Below are positions 40,648 through 49,250 of a stretch of 64,000 bases of DNA, piece after piece; the stretch's first letter is position 1, and each line of letters opens with the position of its first letter. The notes under the pieces were generated by a model that was given only the letters and a program-made list of their open reading frames with translations, did no database searches and had not been told where the DNA came from. The DNA is taken from contig NZ_BOSH01000002.1 in assembly GCF_018403245.1 (NCBI RefSeq), forward strand, positions 248,001 through 312,000. Direction: 5' to 3'. Source of the stretch: Paenibacillus sp. J2TS4 (GTDB taxonomy: Bacteria; Bacillota; Bacilli; Paenibacillales; NBRC-103111). The position numbers were made by a program, and so were the translations under genes.

Positions 40648-42000
40648 GTGGATGCATCGCGGTTAATTGAAATTAAAGATTTTCATTCTAAATTATTAAA
40701 TAACGATCGGGATCTATTTATATATTTGCCCCTAAGTTATGCAAGTGAAGTCGATAAAAGGTATCCGGTTCTGTACATGCATGACGGGCAGCATGTCTTC
40801 TTTCAAGATCAGAAGGGCGAGTCGTGGGACGTTCATCTCACCGTTGACCGGTTAGTCGCAGAAGGAAAGATGCGGGAAATAATCGTCGTGGCGATCGCCC
40901 ATGTGGAAGATGCAAGAATCGCCGAATATATGCATGCGAACCCGGACGGACGCGACGTGTTCGGCATGACGAACCAAGGGGAGCTATACGAGCAATTTCT
41001 GCTGCAGGAAGTCAAGCCTTTTATCGATAAGCAGTACCGTACCTTGCCGGACAAGGAGAATACCGCTCTGATGGGATCGTCTGCCGGCGGGCTTGTCTCG
41101 TACAATATCGGCTTCCGCCATCCGGACACGTTTGGCATGATCGGCGCGTTATGCCCTTTTTTTGTCAGCGTGGATTCGGCCACGATGGAGGAGCGATGGC
41201 TGAGCCAGGTGTATAAGCAGAAGGAGGAGCTGAAGATATGGATGGATATCGGCGATTCTGAAGGCTATACGGTAATGGAAAAGCATGTTCGCCAAGTGGC
41301 GGACATCCTTGTCCGGGCAGGCTTTAAGCCGGGAGAGGATTTCATGTTCCATATTGCGGTCGGCTCCGGTCATTCCCAGAAGGATTGGGCCGCCAGAGTT
41401 CATGCGCCGCTGCTCTATTTCTTCGGTGAGATCGGCTCGCCGATACGCGCCGAACTGCACGGTCCTAATGTCGTTGGTCTGGAAGGGCAGCGATGCTCGT
41501 TGAATGCAGTCGTGCACTACGACAGCGGTTTTATGATGACGGATTTGGACGCCCGCTATGAGGCAGCCAATCCGGAGGTCATTGAGGTCCGTGCAGATGG
41601 AACCCTGCTGCCGAAGAAGACTGGCAAAACGACGATAATCTATGCCGGACAAGATTTGACAGCCGGTCTTGATGTTGAAGTCATTCCTCACGTTTCCGAG
41701 ACGGTTTCTATGGAGATGTATGTGAAGGTACCGGACAACACGCCACAGACGGACAGATTGTATGCCGGGATTGAGCTGCCGCTCGCTCAAGACGGGCTGT
41801 TCGGCGGTACGTTCGAGGTGCCGAGAAACGTAGCTTTTATGTTTCGGATATCCCGGGGGCTCGGCAAACATGAGACCGATGGGAAGGGGCATGAGGTTCC
41901 GTACCGGAGCTTTAAGGCGGAGGACGGATTGAAGCTGTATTACGAAGTGGAGAATTGGGTAGATATGTCGGGTGTGCGTTTGCAGGGGGGATTGCAATGA
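40648..42000 (+). CDS. alpha/beta-hydrolase esterase with Ig-like and extra C-terminal domains
   Basis: A 450-residue protein. Residues 1-270 are an esterase of the Fes/IroE/esterase-D type: RYPVLYMHDGQHVF, and nucleophile Ser145 in GSSAGG. Residues about 275-350 look like a bacterial Ig (BIG2) domain (GPNVVGLEGQRCSLNAVVHY ... VRADGTLLPKKTGKTTIIYA). Residues about 355-450 form a third beta-rich domain (VKVPDNTPQTDRLYAGIELP). No signal peptide is visible, so it is cytoplasmic as read. GTG start after GAGGAGA. 25 bases after the regulator gene. A paralogue follows. Substrate unknown; its position suggests an ester of a maltodextrin-type sugar. Confidence 0.8.
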   Translation: MDASRLIEIKDFHSKLLNNDRDLFIYLPLSYASEVDKRYPVLYMHDGQHVFFQDQKGESWDVHLTVDRLVAEGKMREIIVVAIAHVEDARIAEYMHANPDGRDVFGMTNQGELYEQFLLQEVKPFIDKQYRTLPDKENTALMGSSAGGLVSYNIGFRHPDTFGMIGALCPFFVSVDSATMEERWLSQVYKQKEELKIWMDIGDSEGYTVMEKHVRQVADILVRAGFKPGEDFMFHIAVGSGHSQKDWAARVHAPLLYFFGEIGSPIRAELHGPNVVGLEGQRCSLNAVVHYDSGFMMTDLDARYEAANPEVIEVRADGTLLPKKTGKTTIIYAGQDLTAGLDVEVIPHVSETVSMEMYVKVPDNTPQTDRLYAGIELPLAQDGLFGGTFEVPRNVAFMFRISRGLGKHETDGKGHEVPYRSFKAEDGLKLYYEVENWVDMSGVRLQGGLQ

Positions 42001-43058
42001 CGAACAGGTCCACTATTTTACGCATCGAAAATTTTTATTCCGCGAGTTTCGATAACTGCAGAGATTTATTTATCTATTTGCCGCCAAGCTACCGGCAGGA
42101 TACAACCAGGCGGTATCCTGTGCTGTACATGCACGATGGGCAAAATATTTTTCACCCGGCATTCAACGGTTACTCATGGAACGTGCACGAGACGGTCGAC
42201 CGGCTCATTGACCTTGGCCGGATGGCAGAAATCATCGTGGTGGGCATCGCAAATATGGGGATGGAGCGGGCCGACGAGTTCACTCATGACCTGGAAGGCG
42301 TACAGTTTCGGTCCGATAAAGTGCAAATCCAGCCGAAAGGCCATTTGTATGAAGCATTTGTTATCGAAGAGGTAAAGGCCTACATCGATGCGGTGTTTCG
42401 GACCTCGTCAGGTCCGGAGCATACGGCGCTGATGGGGTCGTCGCGAGGGGGGCAGGTCACCTACCATATGGGGTTCCTACGTCCGGATATTTTCGGCAAG
42501 CTGGCGATCATTTCTCCGTATTTCTACTGCGTAGACCCCGCCCACGGCACAGAAGCGCCGCAATTGCATGTTTTTCGCCAGAAGCAGCCGTTGTCCAGCA
42601 TCTGGATCGATCTCGGCGGCCGCGAAGGCACTCTAGTCATGGAGAAGCATGTGCGTGGAGTTGCGGAGCAACTGCTCGAATTGGGTTACACCGCTGACGG
42701 CGAGCTGGCGTATTATTGTGACCCGGAGGCCGGGCATGTGGAGAAGGACTGGGCGGCAAGACTGGCCTCGCCCCTCATTCATATGTTTGGGGCCAGGGGT
42801 GAGATACAGTCGCTTGCTTTGCACGGTTGCAAGGAGATAAAGCTTGCAGGGCCCGCATGCCGCCTCAATCCGATTGCGAAGTATAAAGACGGGGTTGCCA
42901 TAACTGTTTTGCGGCCGGCTTATACGGCAGATGACTGTTCGGTGTTGGACGTGCGTGCAGACGGCACGATTGTTCCTAAGCAAGTAGGGGAGACGGAGGT
43001 CACGGTTGAATACGAAGGTTTAAAGGCAATTGCAATCGTCCGTGTAACCGCCGATTAG
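41997..43058 (+). CDS. second alpha/beta-hydrolase esterase with Ig-like tail
   Basis: A 353-residue paralogue of the preceding protein, ATG in the upstream stop (ATGA); an in-frame TTG at 41955 lies within the upstream gene and is rejected. YPVLYMHDGQNIFHPAFNGY and nucleophile Ser149 in GSSRGG parallel the first copy; the Ig-like part (KLAGPACRLNPIAKY ... VRADGTIVPKQVGETEVTV) is kept, but the third domain is absent. No signal peptide. The pair probably arose by tandem duplication. Confidence 0.8.
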   Translation: MTNRSTILRIENFYSASFDNCRDLFIYLPPSYRQDTTRRYPVLYMHDGQNIFHPAFNGYSWNVHETVDRLIDLGRMAEIIVVGIANMGMERADEFTHDLEGVQFRSDKVQIQPKGHLYEAFVIEEVKAYIDAVFRTSSGPEHTALMGSSRGGQVTYHMGFLRPDIFGKLAIISPYFYCVDPAHGTEAPQLHVFRQKQPLSSIWIDLGGREGTLVMEKHVRGVAEQLLELGYTADGELAYYCDPEAGHVEKDWAARLASPLIHMFGARGEIQSLALHGCKEIKLAGPACRLNPIAKYKDGVAITVLRPAYTADDCSVLDVRADGTIVPKQVGETEVTVEYEGLKAIAIVRVTAD

Positions 43059-43084
43059 CTTAGCTTGAATCAAACGCCCGAGGT

Positions 43085-43562
43085 TTAGTAAATGCCCCGG
43101 AAGTCATTGATTCTGCATTCGTCCTGGTAGCGGATCGCTCCTATGGGAACAACACCATTTTACATGATACACAACATGGGGGCGGAAGCCTGCAGCCCGG
43201 CAGAATTCGTCATTCATGGTGCGAAAAGGATAGCCTTCCTTGTAGCCGACAAAAGGCTCATCTGCCGCTTGGCTTAAACAGATTCTATCCCGCTCCGCTA
43301 ATCGGTGTCCGCTAGGAACGGCCAAAAACACCTCCTCATTCAATACAGGAAGTGCGCTAATTCCCGGACGTTCAATTGGCATCGCAGTGAAACAAAAATC
43401 GATCTCGCCATTCTCAATCAATTGTCCCATATCTTCCATAGAGGCCTGGGCAATGCGAAAGTTGACCTTCGGATACTGGGCCAAAAATGCGCCTACCGGC
43501 TCCTGGAAGTTCAAGGAGCCATCGATCTGAATCGATGGTACGCTCAGCCTGAGCTTTTTTGA
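43085..43562 (-). pseudogene. decayed LysR-type regulator gene
   Basis: Minus-strand sequence encodes the effector-binding part of a LysR regulator: KKLRLSVPSIQ, then EPVGAFLAQYPKVNFRIAQA, ENGEIDFCFTAMP and EVFLAVPSGHRLAERDRI. The N-terminal helix-turn-helix is missing altogether. After PHVVYHV the frame breaks; the C-terminal piece VVPIGAIRYQDECRIND lies in another frame, with about 10 expected residues (RGLVAAGLG-type) deleted. The open part alone spans 43104-43514. Non-functional. Confidence 0.75.
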
Positions 43563-43875
43563 ATTCTGATAAGTGTCCCTTGCCTTTGAAATAAGAGGCG
43601 GGGCCCTTTTTTATTTATTCAATTATGGCCAAGGTTTGAATTTGCACGTCTGTTTTGGTATTATTTTTCAAAACTAAGTGAAAATCGTCTATCTATATTG
43701 TTGGTATTAATGAAATAGTCTATCGGTTTAACCGGGACCCCGAAAAGTTATGTAAGACCCTATTTTGAAGCTATGCCGACCCTGTTAAGGCGCGGGAGGA
43801 TTTTGCTGCGAAGCATATCTTCGTTTTTTGGGGAGATAATGCCACTTATTTAGTCCATGAAAAGGAAAGGAAGCA
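43563..43875 (+). other. intergenic region before the carboxypeptidase gene
   Basis: About 310 bases, AT-rich, with a hairpin at 43578-43612 and a near repeat (GACCCTATTTTGAAG and GACCCTGTTAAGG) near 43755-43795. An open stretch of about 38 codons ahead of 43880 has no start and is not called. Nothing else is recognised. Confidence 0.45.
43578..43612 (+). terminator. possible terminator
   Basis: CCTTGCCT pairs with AGGCGGGG (two wobble pairs) and CCCTTTTTT follows. It may be the original terminator of the esterase genes, now separated from them by the LysR remnant. Confidence 0.4.
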
Positions 43876-45072
43876 ATGAAACCTATTATCCAAACGTTAT
43901 TTTTGTTTATTTTGTCGTTTATGATGGCTTTTCCAAATCTAGCATACGCAATGGAAGAAGATGAAGCGATATCGCTTCATAGTGAGGCGGCTATTTTAAT
44001 AGACGCTGCTACCGGCGCTGTCTTGTTTGACAAAGAAAGTGACCGCCTCATGTATCCTGCGAGCATCACGAAAATCGTCACAGGAATTCTCGCGATAGAG
44101 GACGGCAATCTGGACGACATCGTTACGGTTAGCGAAAAGGCGAGAAATATCGATGGGACCCGGGTTTATTTGCTGGAAGGGGAGCAGGTTCCTTTATTAA
44201 AGCTGGTGCAAGGACTGCTCATCAATTCAGGCAATGACGCGGCTACTGCGATTGCAGAACATATGGACGGCAGCGAAGCTCAATTTGCCGAACGCATGAA
44301 CCGCTTTGTTCGGGAGACGATCGGCGTCAAGAACACAACTTTCCAAAATCCACATGGCTTGTTCGATGAAAATCATCAAACCACCGCATATGATATGGCA
44401 AAAATTACCCAATATGCGATGAAGAACTCACTGTTTCGTTCGATTGTAGGAACGAAGGAAATGGAATGGATTGGCGAAGGGTGGGAAACGACACTTTACA
44501 ATCATAACAAGCTTTTATGGCGATATGAGGGTACTACAGGAGTAAAAAACGGTTTCGTTAACGAGTCCGGAAATACTTTGGTGGCGTCAGTCCAGAGGGG
44601 GGAGTCCGAATGGATCGCTGTTACTCTGAAGGCCGATTCGGCAGAATCCGCATACAGCGATATGGAGACGTTATTTGATTACGGGTTTGCTCAATTTGAG
44701 ACCCGGCAAGTCTCATTGCCCCCCGCCCTGTTGGAAGCTTATCAGGATCGCTTCGTCATCCCGCAGCAACTAACCTTCACAAGCCGCAAAGATGAAAATT
44801 TCGTGATCCAGATTAACGAATCCTCCGGTCAACTTGTCGTATCGAGTCTCGACGGAACCACGCTTTATTCCGAGGAGCTGGAAACCAGAGAGGGCGCCCA
44901 TGTTCAATCTATGAAACCGATCAAGTCGCCGGACAATTCGGAAGGGACCTCTATGGAGAAAAAAGCGACTTCCTTTAAATTGAGCGCCAGTACAACTTTT
45001 GTGCTTACCATTCTCATTACGTTTGCCTTCTTGATCATAAGGAAAAGAATGAAAAGAAAAAATGCTCTCTAA
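43876..45072 (+). CDS. D-alanyl-D-alanine carboxypeptidase (penicillin-binding protein, S11 family)
   Basis: A 398-residue exported D,D-carboxypeptidase that trims peptidoglycan stem peptides. Signal peptide to about residue 25 (AYA). Active-site motifs: Ser63-Ile-Thr-Lys66 (PASITK), Ser118-Gly-Asn120 and Lys224-Asn-Gly (TTGVKNGF) where KTG is usual. A C-terminal membrane helix (about 371-389) with basic tail anchors it. GGAAAGGAAG precedes the ATG. Close in pattern to DacF/DacB types. Confidence 0.9.
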   Translation: MKPIIQTLFLFILSFMMAFPNLAYAMEEDEAISLHSEAAILIDAATGAVLFDKESDRLMYPASITKIVTGILAIEDGNLDDIVTVSEKARNIDGTRVYLLEGEQVPLLKLVQGLLINSGNDAATAIAEHMDGSEAQFAERMNRFVRETIGVKNTTFQNPHGLFDENHQTTAYDMAKITQYAMKNSLFRSIVGTKEMEWIGEGWETTLYNHNKLLWRYEGTTGVKNGFVNESGNTLVASVQRGESEWIAVTLKADSAESAYSDMETLFDYGFAQFETRQVSLPPALLEAYQDRFVIPQQLTFTSRKDENFVIQINESSGQLVVSSLDGTTLYSEELETREGAHVQSMKPIKSPDNSEGTSMEKKATSFKLSASTTFVLTILITFAFLIIRKRMKRKNAL

Positions 45073-45091
45073 AACATGGTTTAAATAATTG

Positions 45092-45131
45092 CAGCGAACT
45101 CTTGTAAAAGGGGGGCTGTTTTTTTTTTTTT
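45092..45131 (+). terminator. weak hairpin with long T-tract
   Basis: CAGC and GCTG can pair over a long loop, followed by 13 T. The T-tract is strong but the stem is poor. Confidence 0.35.
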
Positions 45132-45132
45132 A

Positions 45133-45161
45133 TTTACGTTGGTTCCTGACTATTATATAAT
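45133..45161 (+). promoter_or_regulatory. promoter of the sugar-acid catabolic operon
   Basis: TTTACG (45133-45138), 17 bases, TATAAT (45156-45161). Start point near 45168. Confidence 0.55.
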
Positions 45162-45187
45162 GGGGTTGTAGTCTATATAGGTATAGT

Positions 45188-45204
45188 GTCTCTATATATG
45201 AGAC
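45188..45204 (+). promoter_or_regulatory. inverted repeat, candidate IclR operator
   Basis: GTCTC-TATATAT-GAGAC lies about 20 bases after the predicted start point. GTCTATATA occurs again about 20 bases upstream. Similar half-sites form the palindrome at 53505-53519. Confidence 0.5.
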
Positions 45205-45292
45205 GATCTTATTTCTTCTTCCAAGAATGACATTGAAATGTGAGTGAATAGTTCAAAACGATTCAGATGACTAAGCCGTGGGGGGATAGAAT

Positions 45293-46270
45293 ATGGCCAA
45301 CGCTTTGGTAGAAAGGGAAGTTATTCGTTTGGCGATGATCGGAATGGTTGATGGCAACGGGCATCCTTATTCCTGGAGCGCCATCTTCAATGGATACAAT
45401 GAGAGGGCTATGCAGAGCTGTCCTTATCCCGGCATTCCGGAGTATTTGGCTAAAGAGCCGAAGGAGAATTTGCGCATTAAGGGAGCCGAGGTGACTCATA
45501 TTTGGACGGATTCGCCGGAAGATGCCGCACTCGTTGCGGAGGCGTCCTTAATTCCCCATATTGTAAGCCATCCGGAGCAGGTTATTGGCCAGGTGGATGC
45601 GGTCATCATTGCAACCGACAAAGGGGGAGAGCATGTGGAGCGGTGCCGGCCTTTTGTAGAGGCTGGTCTTCCCGTGTTCGTGGATAAGCCGCTGGTGGAT
45701 AACGAAAGCGATTTAGCTATATTTGCCCAATGGGCAAGAGAGGGCAGGGCGATCTTATCCTCCAGCTGCATGAGATACAGCAAGGAATATTTGCCTTACC
45801 GGCTGTCGACAGCGAATTTGGGTCGGCTGCGCTATGCAACGGTGGCTATGGCCAAGTCCTGGGAACGGTACGGCATTCATGCGCTGGAAGGAATCTATCC
45901 AATTGTGGGGCCGGGTTTTTTGACGGTGCGGAATACGGGCACGGAGGACCGGAACATCGTGCATCTTAAGCACCGGTGCGGGGCGGATATTGTAATCTCC
46001 GTTACAGCCGATATGTATGGAGGTTTTGGCCCCGTGCTTCTGTGCGGTACGGCTGGGCATGCGCATGTTTCTTTTCAAGATACCTTCTATTCGTTCAAAG
46101 CCCAGCTTCAAGCTTTTATCGATTATTTGCGCACAGGCAAAAGGCCATTTCCATTTGCGGAGACAGTTGAACTGATGAAGCTTCTCATAGCGGGAATTCG
46201 CAGCCGCGAACAGCAGGGAGCGGAAATTGCGGTGGACGATATAGCGCCTTCCCTTGCGGGGCTGGAATGA
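45293..46270 (+). CDS. Gfo/Idh/MocA-type oxidoreductase
   Basis: A 325-residue NAD(P)-dependent sugar oxidoreductase. The N-terminal Rossmann strand LAMIGMVDGNGHPYSW is followed by QVDAVIIATDKGGEH and the family motif FVDKPL (usual E-K-P). The segment GHPYSWSAIFNGYN is a sub-family feature in proteins annotated as Gfo/Idh next to rhamnose or fucose genes. Start at ATG 45293 after GGGGGGATAG. First gene of the island. Confidence 0.82.
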   Translation: MANALVEREVIRLAMIGMVDGNGHPYSWSAIFNGYNERAMQSCPYPGIPEYLAKEPKENLRIKGAEVTHIWTDSPEDAALVAEASLIPHIVSHPEQVIGQVDAVIIATDKGGEHVERCRPFVEAGLPVFVDKPLVDNESDLAIFAQWAREGRAILSSSCMRYSKEYLPYRLSTANLGRLRYATVAMAKSWERYGIHALEGIYPIVGPGFLTVRNTGTEDRNIVHLKHRCGADIVISVTADMYGGFGPVLLCGTAGHAHVSFQDTFYSFKAQLQAFIDYLRTGKRPFPFAETVELMKLLIAGIRSREQQGAEIAVDDIAPSLAGLE

Positions 46271-46469
46271 CAGCATTGCTTAATTCTGTCAGCGGATCAG
46301 GCGGTCAGCAGAGGTGGCCGTTGGCCGATCAGCCGCCTGTCAGCCGTTGACGGACCAATCAAACGGTTAGCCTGTGACGGATCAGCCGACCGTTCAGTTG
46401 ATGCTCCGGGAGCCGCAGTCAATACTTTTGCTGCTAACGATAACAACTCAATAATCAGGAGGAACCATT
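46271..46469 (+). other. GC-rich spacer with short imperfect repeats
   Basis: Between the oxidoreductase and aldolase genes are scattered copies of CGGATCAG / CCGATCAGCCG and GTCAGCCGTTGACGGA. They look like slippage-derived repeats. CAGGAGGAACC before 46470 is the aldolase ribosome site. Confidence 0.4.
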
Positions 46470-47309
46470 ATGTCCGTAAGAAAGTACGCGATGCGGCCGA
46501 GCAGGGTGCTGCGAAGACTGCACGCGGGAGAAGTAGCTTATTGCACCAAGCTTAATCTGGCCGATTCCCGTACAGCGGAAATAGCCGCTATGTCGGGCTT
46601 TGACTGTATCTGGACCGATATGGAGCATGTGCCCAATGACTGGTCTGCAGTAGAAAAGCAAATTCTGGCCGCCAAGGCTCACGACGTGGATACGATTGTC
46701 CGCGTTGCACGCGGAAGCTATAGCGACTATATCCGCCCGCTGGAAATGGACGCTGCCGGCATTATGGTACCGCATATCATGAGTCTGGAAGACGCGAAGC
46801 GGGTGGTACGCAGCACGAAGTTCCATCCGCTTGGCTTGAGGCCGGTCGATGGGGGCAATTCGGACGGGGCCTACTGCAACGTGGACTTTAACGACTACAT
46901 CAAGCAGGCTAATGAAGAACGCTTTTTGATCTTGCAGATTGAAGATGTGGAGCCGTTGGATGAACTGGAGCAGATCATCGCTTTGCCAGGGGTGGATATG
47001 ATCTTTTTCGGTCCGGGCGACTTCAGTCAATCGATCGGAGCCCCCGGCCGGATGGATCATCCTTTGCTGTTGGAAACCCGGAAGCGGATAGCTGATCTTG
47101 CCAACAAATACGGGAAGTTCGCGGGCACCGTGGGGAGCCTGGACAACCGCGAGGAACTGATCGGGCTTGGTTACCGGTTCATCAGCATTGGAGCGGACGT
47201 CGTCGCTTTAAGCCAGTATTACAATGCCATTATGAAGCGGCTGATGTCGTCTGCCGGAAGAACGGCGAACAGCATCTACTCGGAAAGCTCGAAGGAGGGG
47301 ACAACATGA
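46470..47309 (+). CDS. HpcH/HpaI-family aldolase
   Basis: A 279-residue class II aldolase for 2-keto-3-deoxy sugar acids or related hydroxy-oxo acids, divalent-metal dependent. Features: FDCIWTDMEHVPNDW, GIMVPHIMSLEDAKRVV, GLRPVDGGN, metal-binding Glu in LILQIEDVEPLDELE and Asp in FFGPGDFSQSIG. In the island it would split the final intermediate into pyruvate and an aldehyde. It overlaps the next gene by ATGA. Confidence 0.88.
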   Translation: MSVRKYAMRPSRVLRRLHAGEVAYCTKLNLADSRTAEIAAMSGFDCIWTDMEHVPNDWSAVEKQILAAKAHDVDTIVRVARGSYSDYIRPLEMDAAGIMVPHIMSLEDAKRVVRSTKFHPLGLRPVDGGNSDGAYCNVDFNDYIKQANEERFLILQIEDVEPLDELEQIIALPGVDMIFFGPGDFSQSIGAPGRMDHPLLLETRKRIADLANKYGKFAGTVGSLDNREELIGLGYRFISIGADVVALSQYYNAIMKRLMSSAGRTANSIYSESSKEGTT

Positions 47310-48088
47310 ATGTTATGTCATCTTTTTCACTCGAGGGAAAAGTAGCTGTCGTAAGCGGAGGCAGCGGCTTGTATGGGCGGCAAATTGCCGCCGCGCTCGC
47401 TCAGGCGGGTGCGATTACCCAGGTAACTTCCCGCAGCGGCGACAAGCTCGCCGAGATCGGATCGGGCTTTGCCGCTAAAGGGGTGCAGGTTACCGCCCGC
47501 CAGCTGGACCAGGCCGAGGAGCGGTCGATTCTGGCCCTAAGGGATACGCTGCTGGAGGAGTACGGACGCATTGATATCCTCGTCAACAATGCGGTGCTGC
47601 GTACGATGGGCTCCTGGCAAGACCCTTTGGATGCATTCACCAAGAGCATGGAGGTTAACGCCGCGGGATTATTCGCCATGACCCGCGCTTTTGGCGACGT
47701 GATGGCCGGACAGGGTGGAGGCTCTATTATTAATGTAGGCTCTATCCAGGGCATGGTGGGGCCTGACGCCGAAATTTACCGGGATGTCGATTTCCATGGC
47801 TTTGTTCCCGACTACTTCTTTCATAAGGGCGGCATGATCAATTTTACCCGCTTTACGGCCAGCTACTATGGGAAGAGCGGGGTGCGCTGCAATTGTATTA
47901 GTCCAGGTGGAATGGCTTCCGAGCGCACACCTCCGGCTTTTATTGATAGCTACAGCAGACGGACTTTCCTCGGGAGAATGGCGGGGGAAAGCGATCTGAT
48001 GGGCAGCATCGTCTTTTTGGCTTCAGATGCTTCGGCTTATATAACCGGGGTTAACCTTCCGGTAGACGGCGGCTACACCGCCAAATAG
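47306..48088 (+). CDS. SDR oxidoreductase 1 of the island
   Basis: A 260-residue SDR. Cofactor motif VSGGSGLYGRQIAAAL, NNAVL, catalytic Ser in NVGSIQG, catalytic Tyr-x-x-x-Lys in DYFFHKGG, then RCNCISPGG. The catalytic region carries an insertion (DAEIYRDVDFHGFVPDY), as in sugar-acid dehydrogenases such as 2-keto-3-deoxy-fuconate or gluconate 5-dehydrogenases. Coupled to the aldolase gene by overlap. Confidence 0.86.
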   Translation: MNVMSSFSLEGKVAVVSGGSGLYGRQIAAALAQAGAITQVTSRSGDKLAEIGSGFAAKGVQVTARQLDQAEERSILALRDTLLEEYGRIDILVNNAVLRTMGSWQDPLDAFTKSMEVNAAGLFAMTRAFGDVMAGQGGGSIINVGSIQGMVGPDAEIYRDVDFHGFVPDYFFHKGGMINFTRFTASYYGKSGVRCNCISPGGMASERTPPAFIDSYSRRTFLGRMAGESDLMGSIVFLASDASAYITGVNLPVDGGYTAK

Positions 48089-48159
48089 CCGGTTTGCATA
48101 GCGTCAAGCGTCAGCACGGTAACGACCAGTATGGATTTGATAATTGAGGAGGCCTAAGC

Positions 48160-48930
48160 ATGTACAAGAGTTTGTTTTCCTTGGAAAACAAAACTGTTAT
48201 TGTCACCGGCGGAAACGGTTATTTGGGGCGTGAAATCGTTCGCGCCATGTCTGATTTCGGCGCTTCAGTGGTGGCGGCCGATCTGCAGCTCGCAGAGCAT
48301 GAAGGAGAGAGAATCGTAAGCGCAGCTTGTGATGTTTCGGATACCGAATCGATTCGCCGCCTGTTCAGCGAAACGAGAGAAACGTTCGGCGGCATCGATG
48401 TTCTGATCAACTGCGCCACTTACGGGGCCGGGTATGGTCCGCTCGGAACCGTGGAGCGGATGTCCGACGAGGATTGGGCGCGCGGGTTGGACGGGGCGGT
48501 GGGCACCAGCTTCCGCTGTACCCGCGAAGCCGTGCCGCATCTGGAGGCTGCAGGAGGCGGAAGCATCGTCAATATCGCCTCCATGTATGGAATGGTCTCG
48601 CCCGACCCGTCCATCTACGGAACCAGCGGGGCGAACAACCCGGCCAATTACGGAGCCGGCAAAGCGGCCGTCATCCAGTTCACCCGCTATTGCGCGGCAC
48701 ATCTGGCTGCGAAGGGCATCCGTGTGAACAGCGTTACTCCGGGGCCATTTCCCAATCCCAAGGTTCAGCAGGACGAAGCTTTTTTGGCCCGGCTGAACAG
48801 CAAAACGATGCTTGGCCGAGTAGGAAAGGCGCATGAAATTGTGGGTGCCGTTCTCTACTTGGCATCCGGTGCCTCCAGCTTTGTAACCGGATCCAATATT
48901 GTAGTGGATGGCGGATGGACCGCTTGGTAG
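48160..48930 (+). CDS. SDR oxidoreductase 2 of the island
   Basis: A 256-residue SDR, paralogue of the preceding one. VTGGNGYLGREIVRAM, NCATYG, catalytic Ser in NIASMYG, Tyr-x-x-x-Lys in NYGAGKAA, VNSVTPGPFPNP. Same insertion region (SPDPSIYGTSGANNPANY). GAGGAGGCC precedes the ATG. Substrate probably a sugar or sugar acid of the same pathway. Confidence 0.86.
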   Translation: MYKSLFSLENKTVIVTGGNGYLGREIVRAMSDFGASVVAADLQLAEHEGERIVSAACDVSDTESIRRLFSETRETFGGIDVLINCATYGAGYGPLGTVERMSDEDWARGLDGAVGTSFRCTREAVPHLEAAGGGSIVNIASMYGMVSPDPSIYGTSGANNPANYGAGKAAVIQFTRYCAAHLAAKGIRVNSVTPGPFPNPKVQQDEAFLARLNSKTMLGRVGKAHEIVGAVLYLASGASSFVTGSNIVVDGGWTAW

Positions 48931-49250
48931 CTTCTTTATTCCATGCGCTGTTGTGTTTTGTGCCAATCCATCATTTGGGGAACAGCGATAATTCCGAAGA
49001 AATAATAAATTCACTAGAATTCACACATTCGCCCGCATCCAAGCATTCACCTTCACCCATGTTGATGTGCAACTAACTTGCATCTGTTACCGGGCAGCGT
49101 GTTATTGGAGGGAGGTGGGACGAGCAATCGGGAAAATGGACGAATAAATAGAAGTCGATTTCGGGAGTAGAGTCATTGGGACCTGCTGAGTGGCAGCCCT
49201 TCACTATGGCGTCGAGGTCTGCTAAATTTTCTAATTCGGAGGATGCTCTT
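48931..49250 (+). other. intergenic region before the sialidase-like gene
   Basis: About 320 bases. No terminator or clear promoter was seen. A frame open from 49176 lacks a ribosome site. Confidence 0.5.

Noticed and set aside
43790..43875. Open stretch of about 38 codons before the carboxypeptidase gene
   Set aside because: No start codon with ribosome site and stops close upstream; probably chance.
46270..46440. CRISPR-like repeat array
   Set aside because: Units are short, irregular and without uniform spacers; no cas genes in the window.
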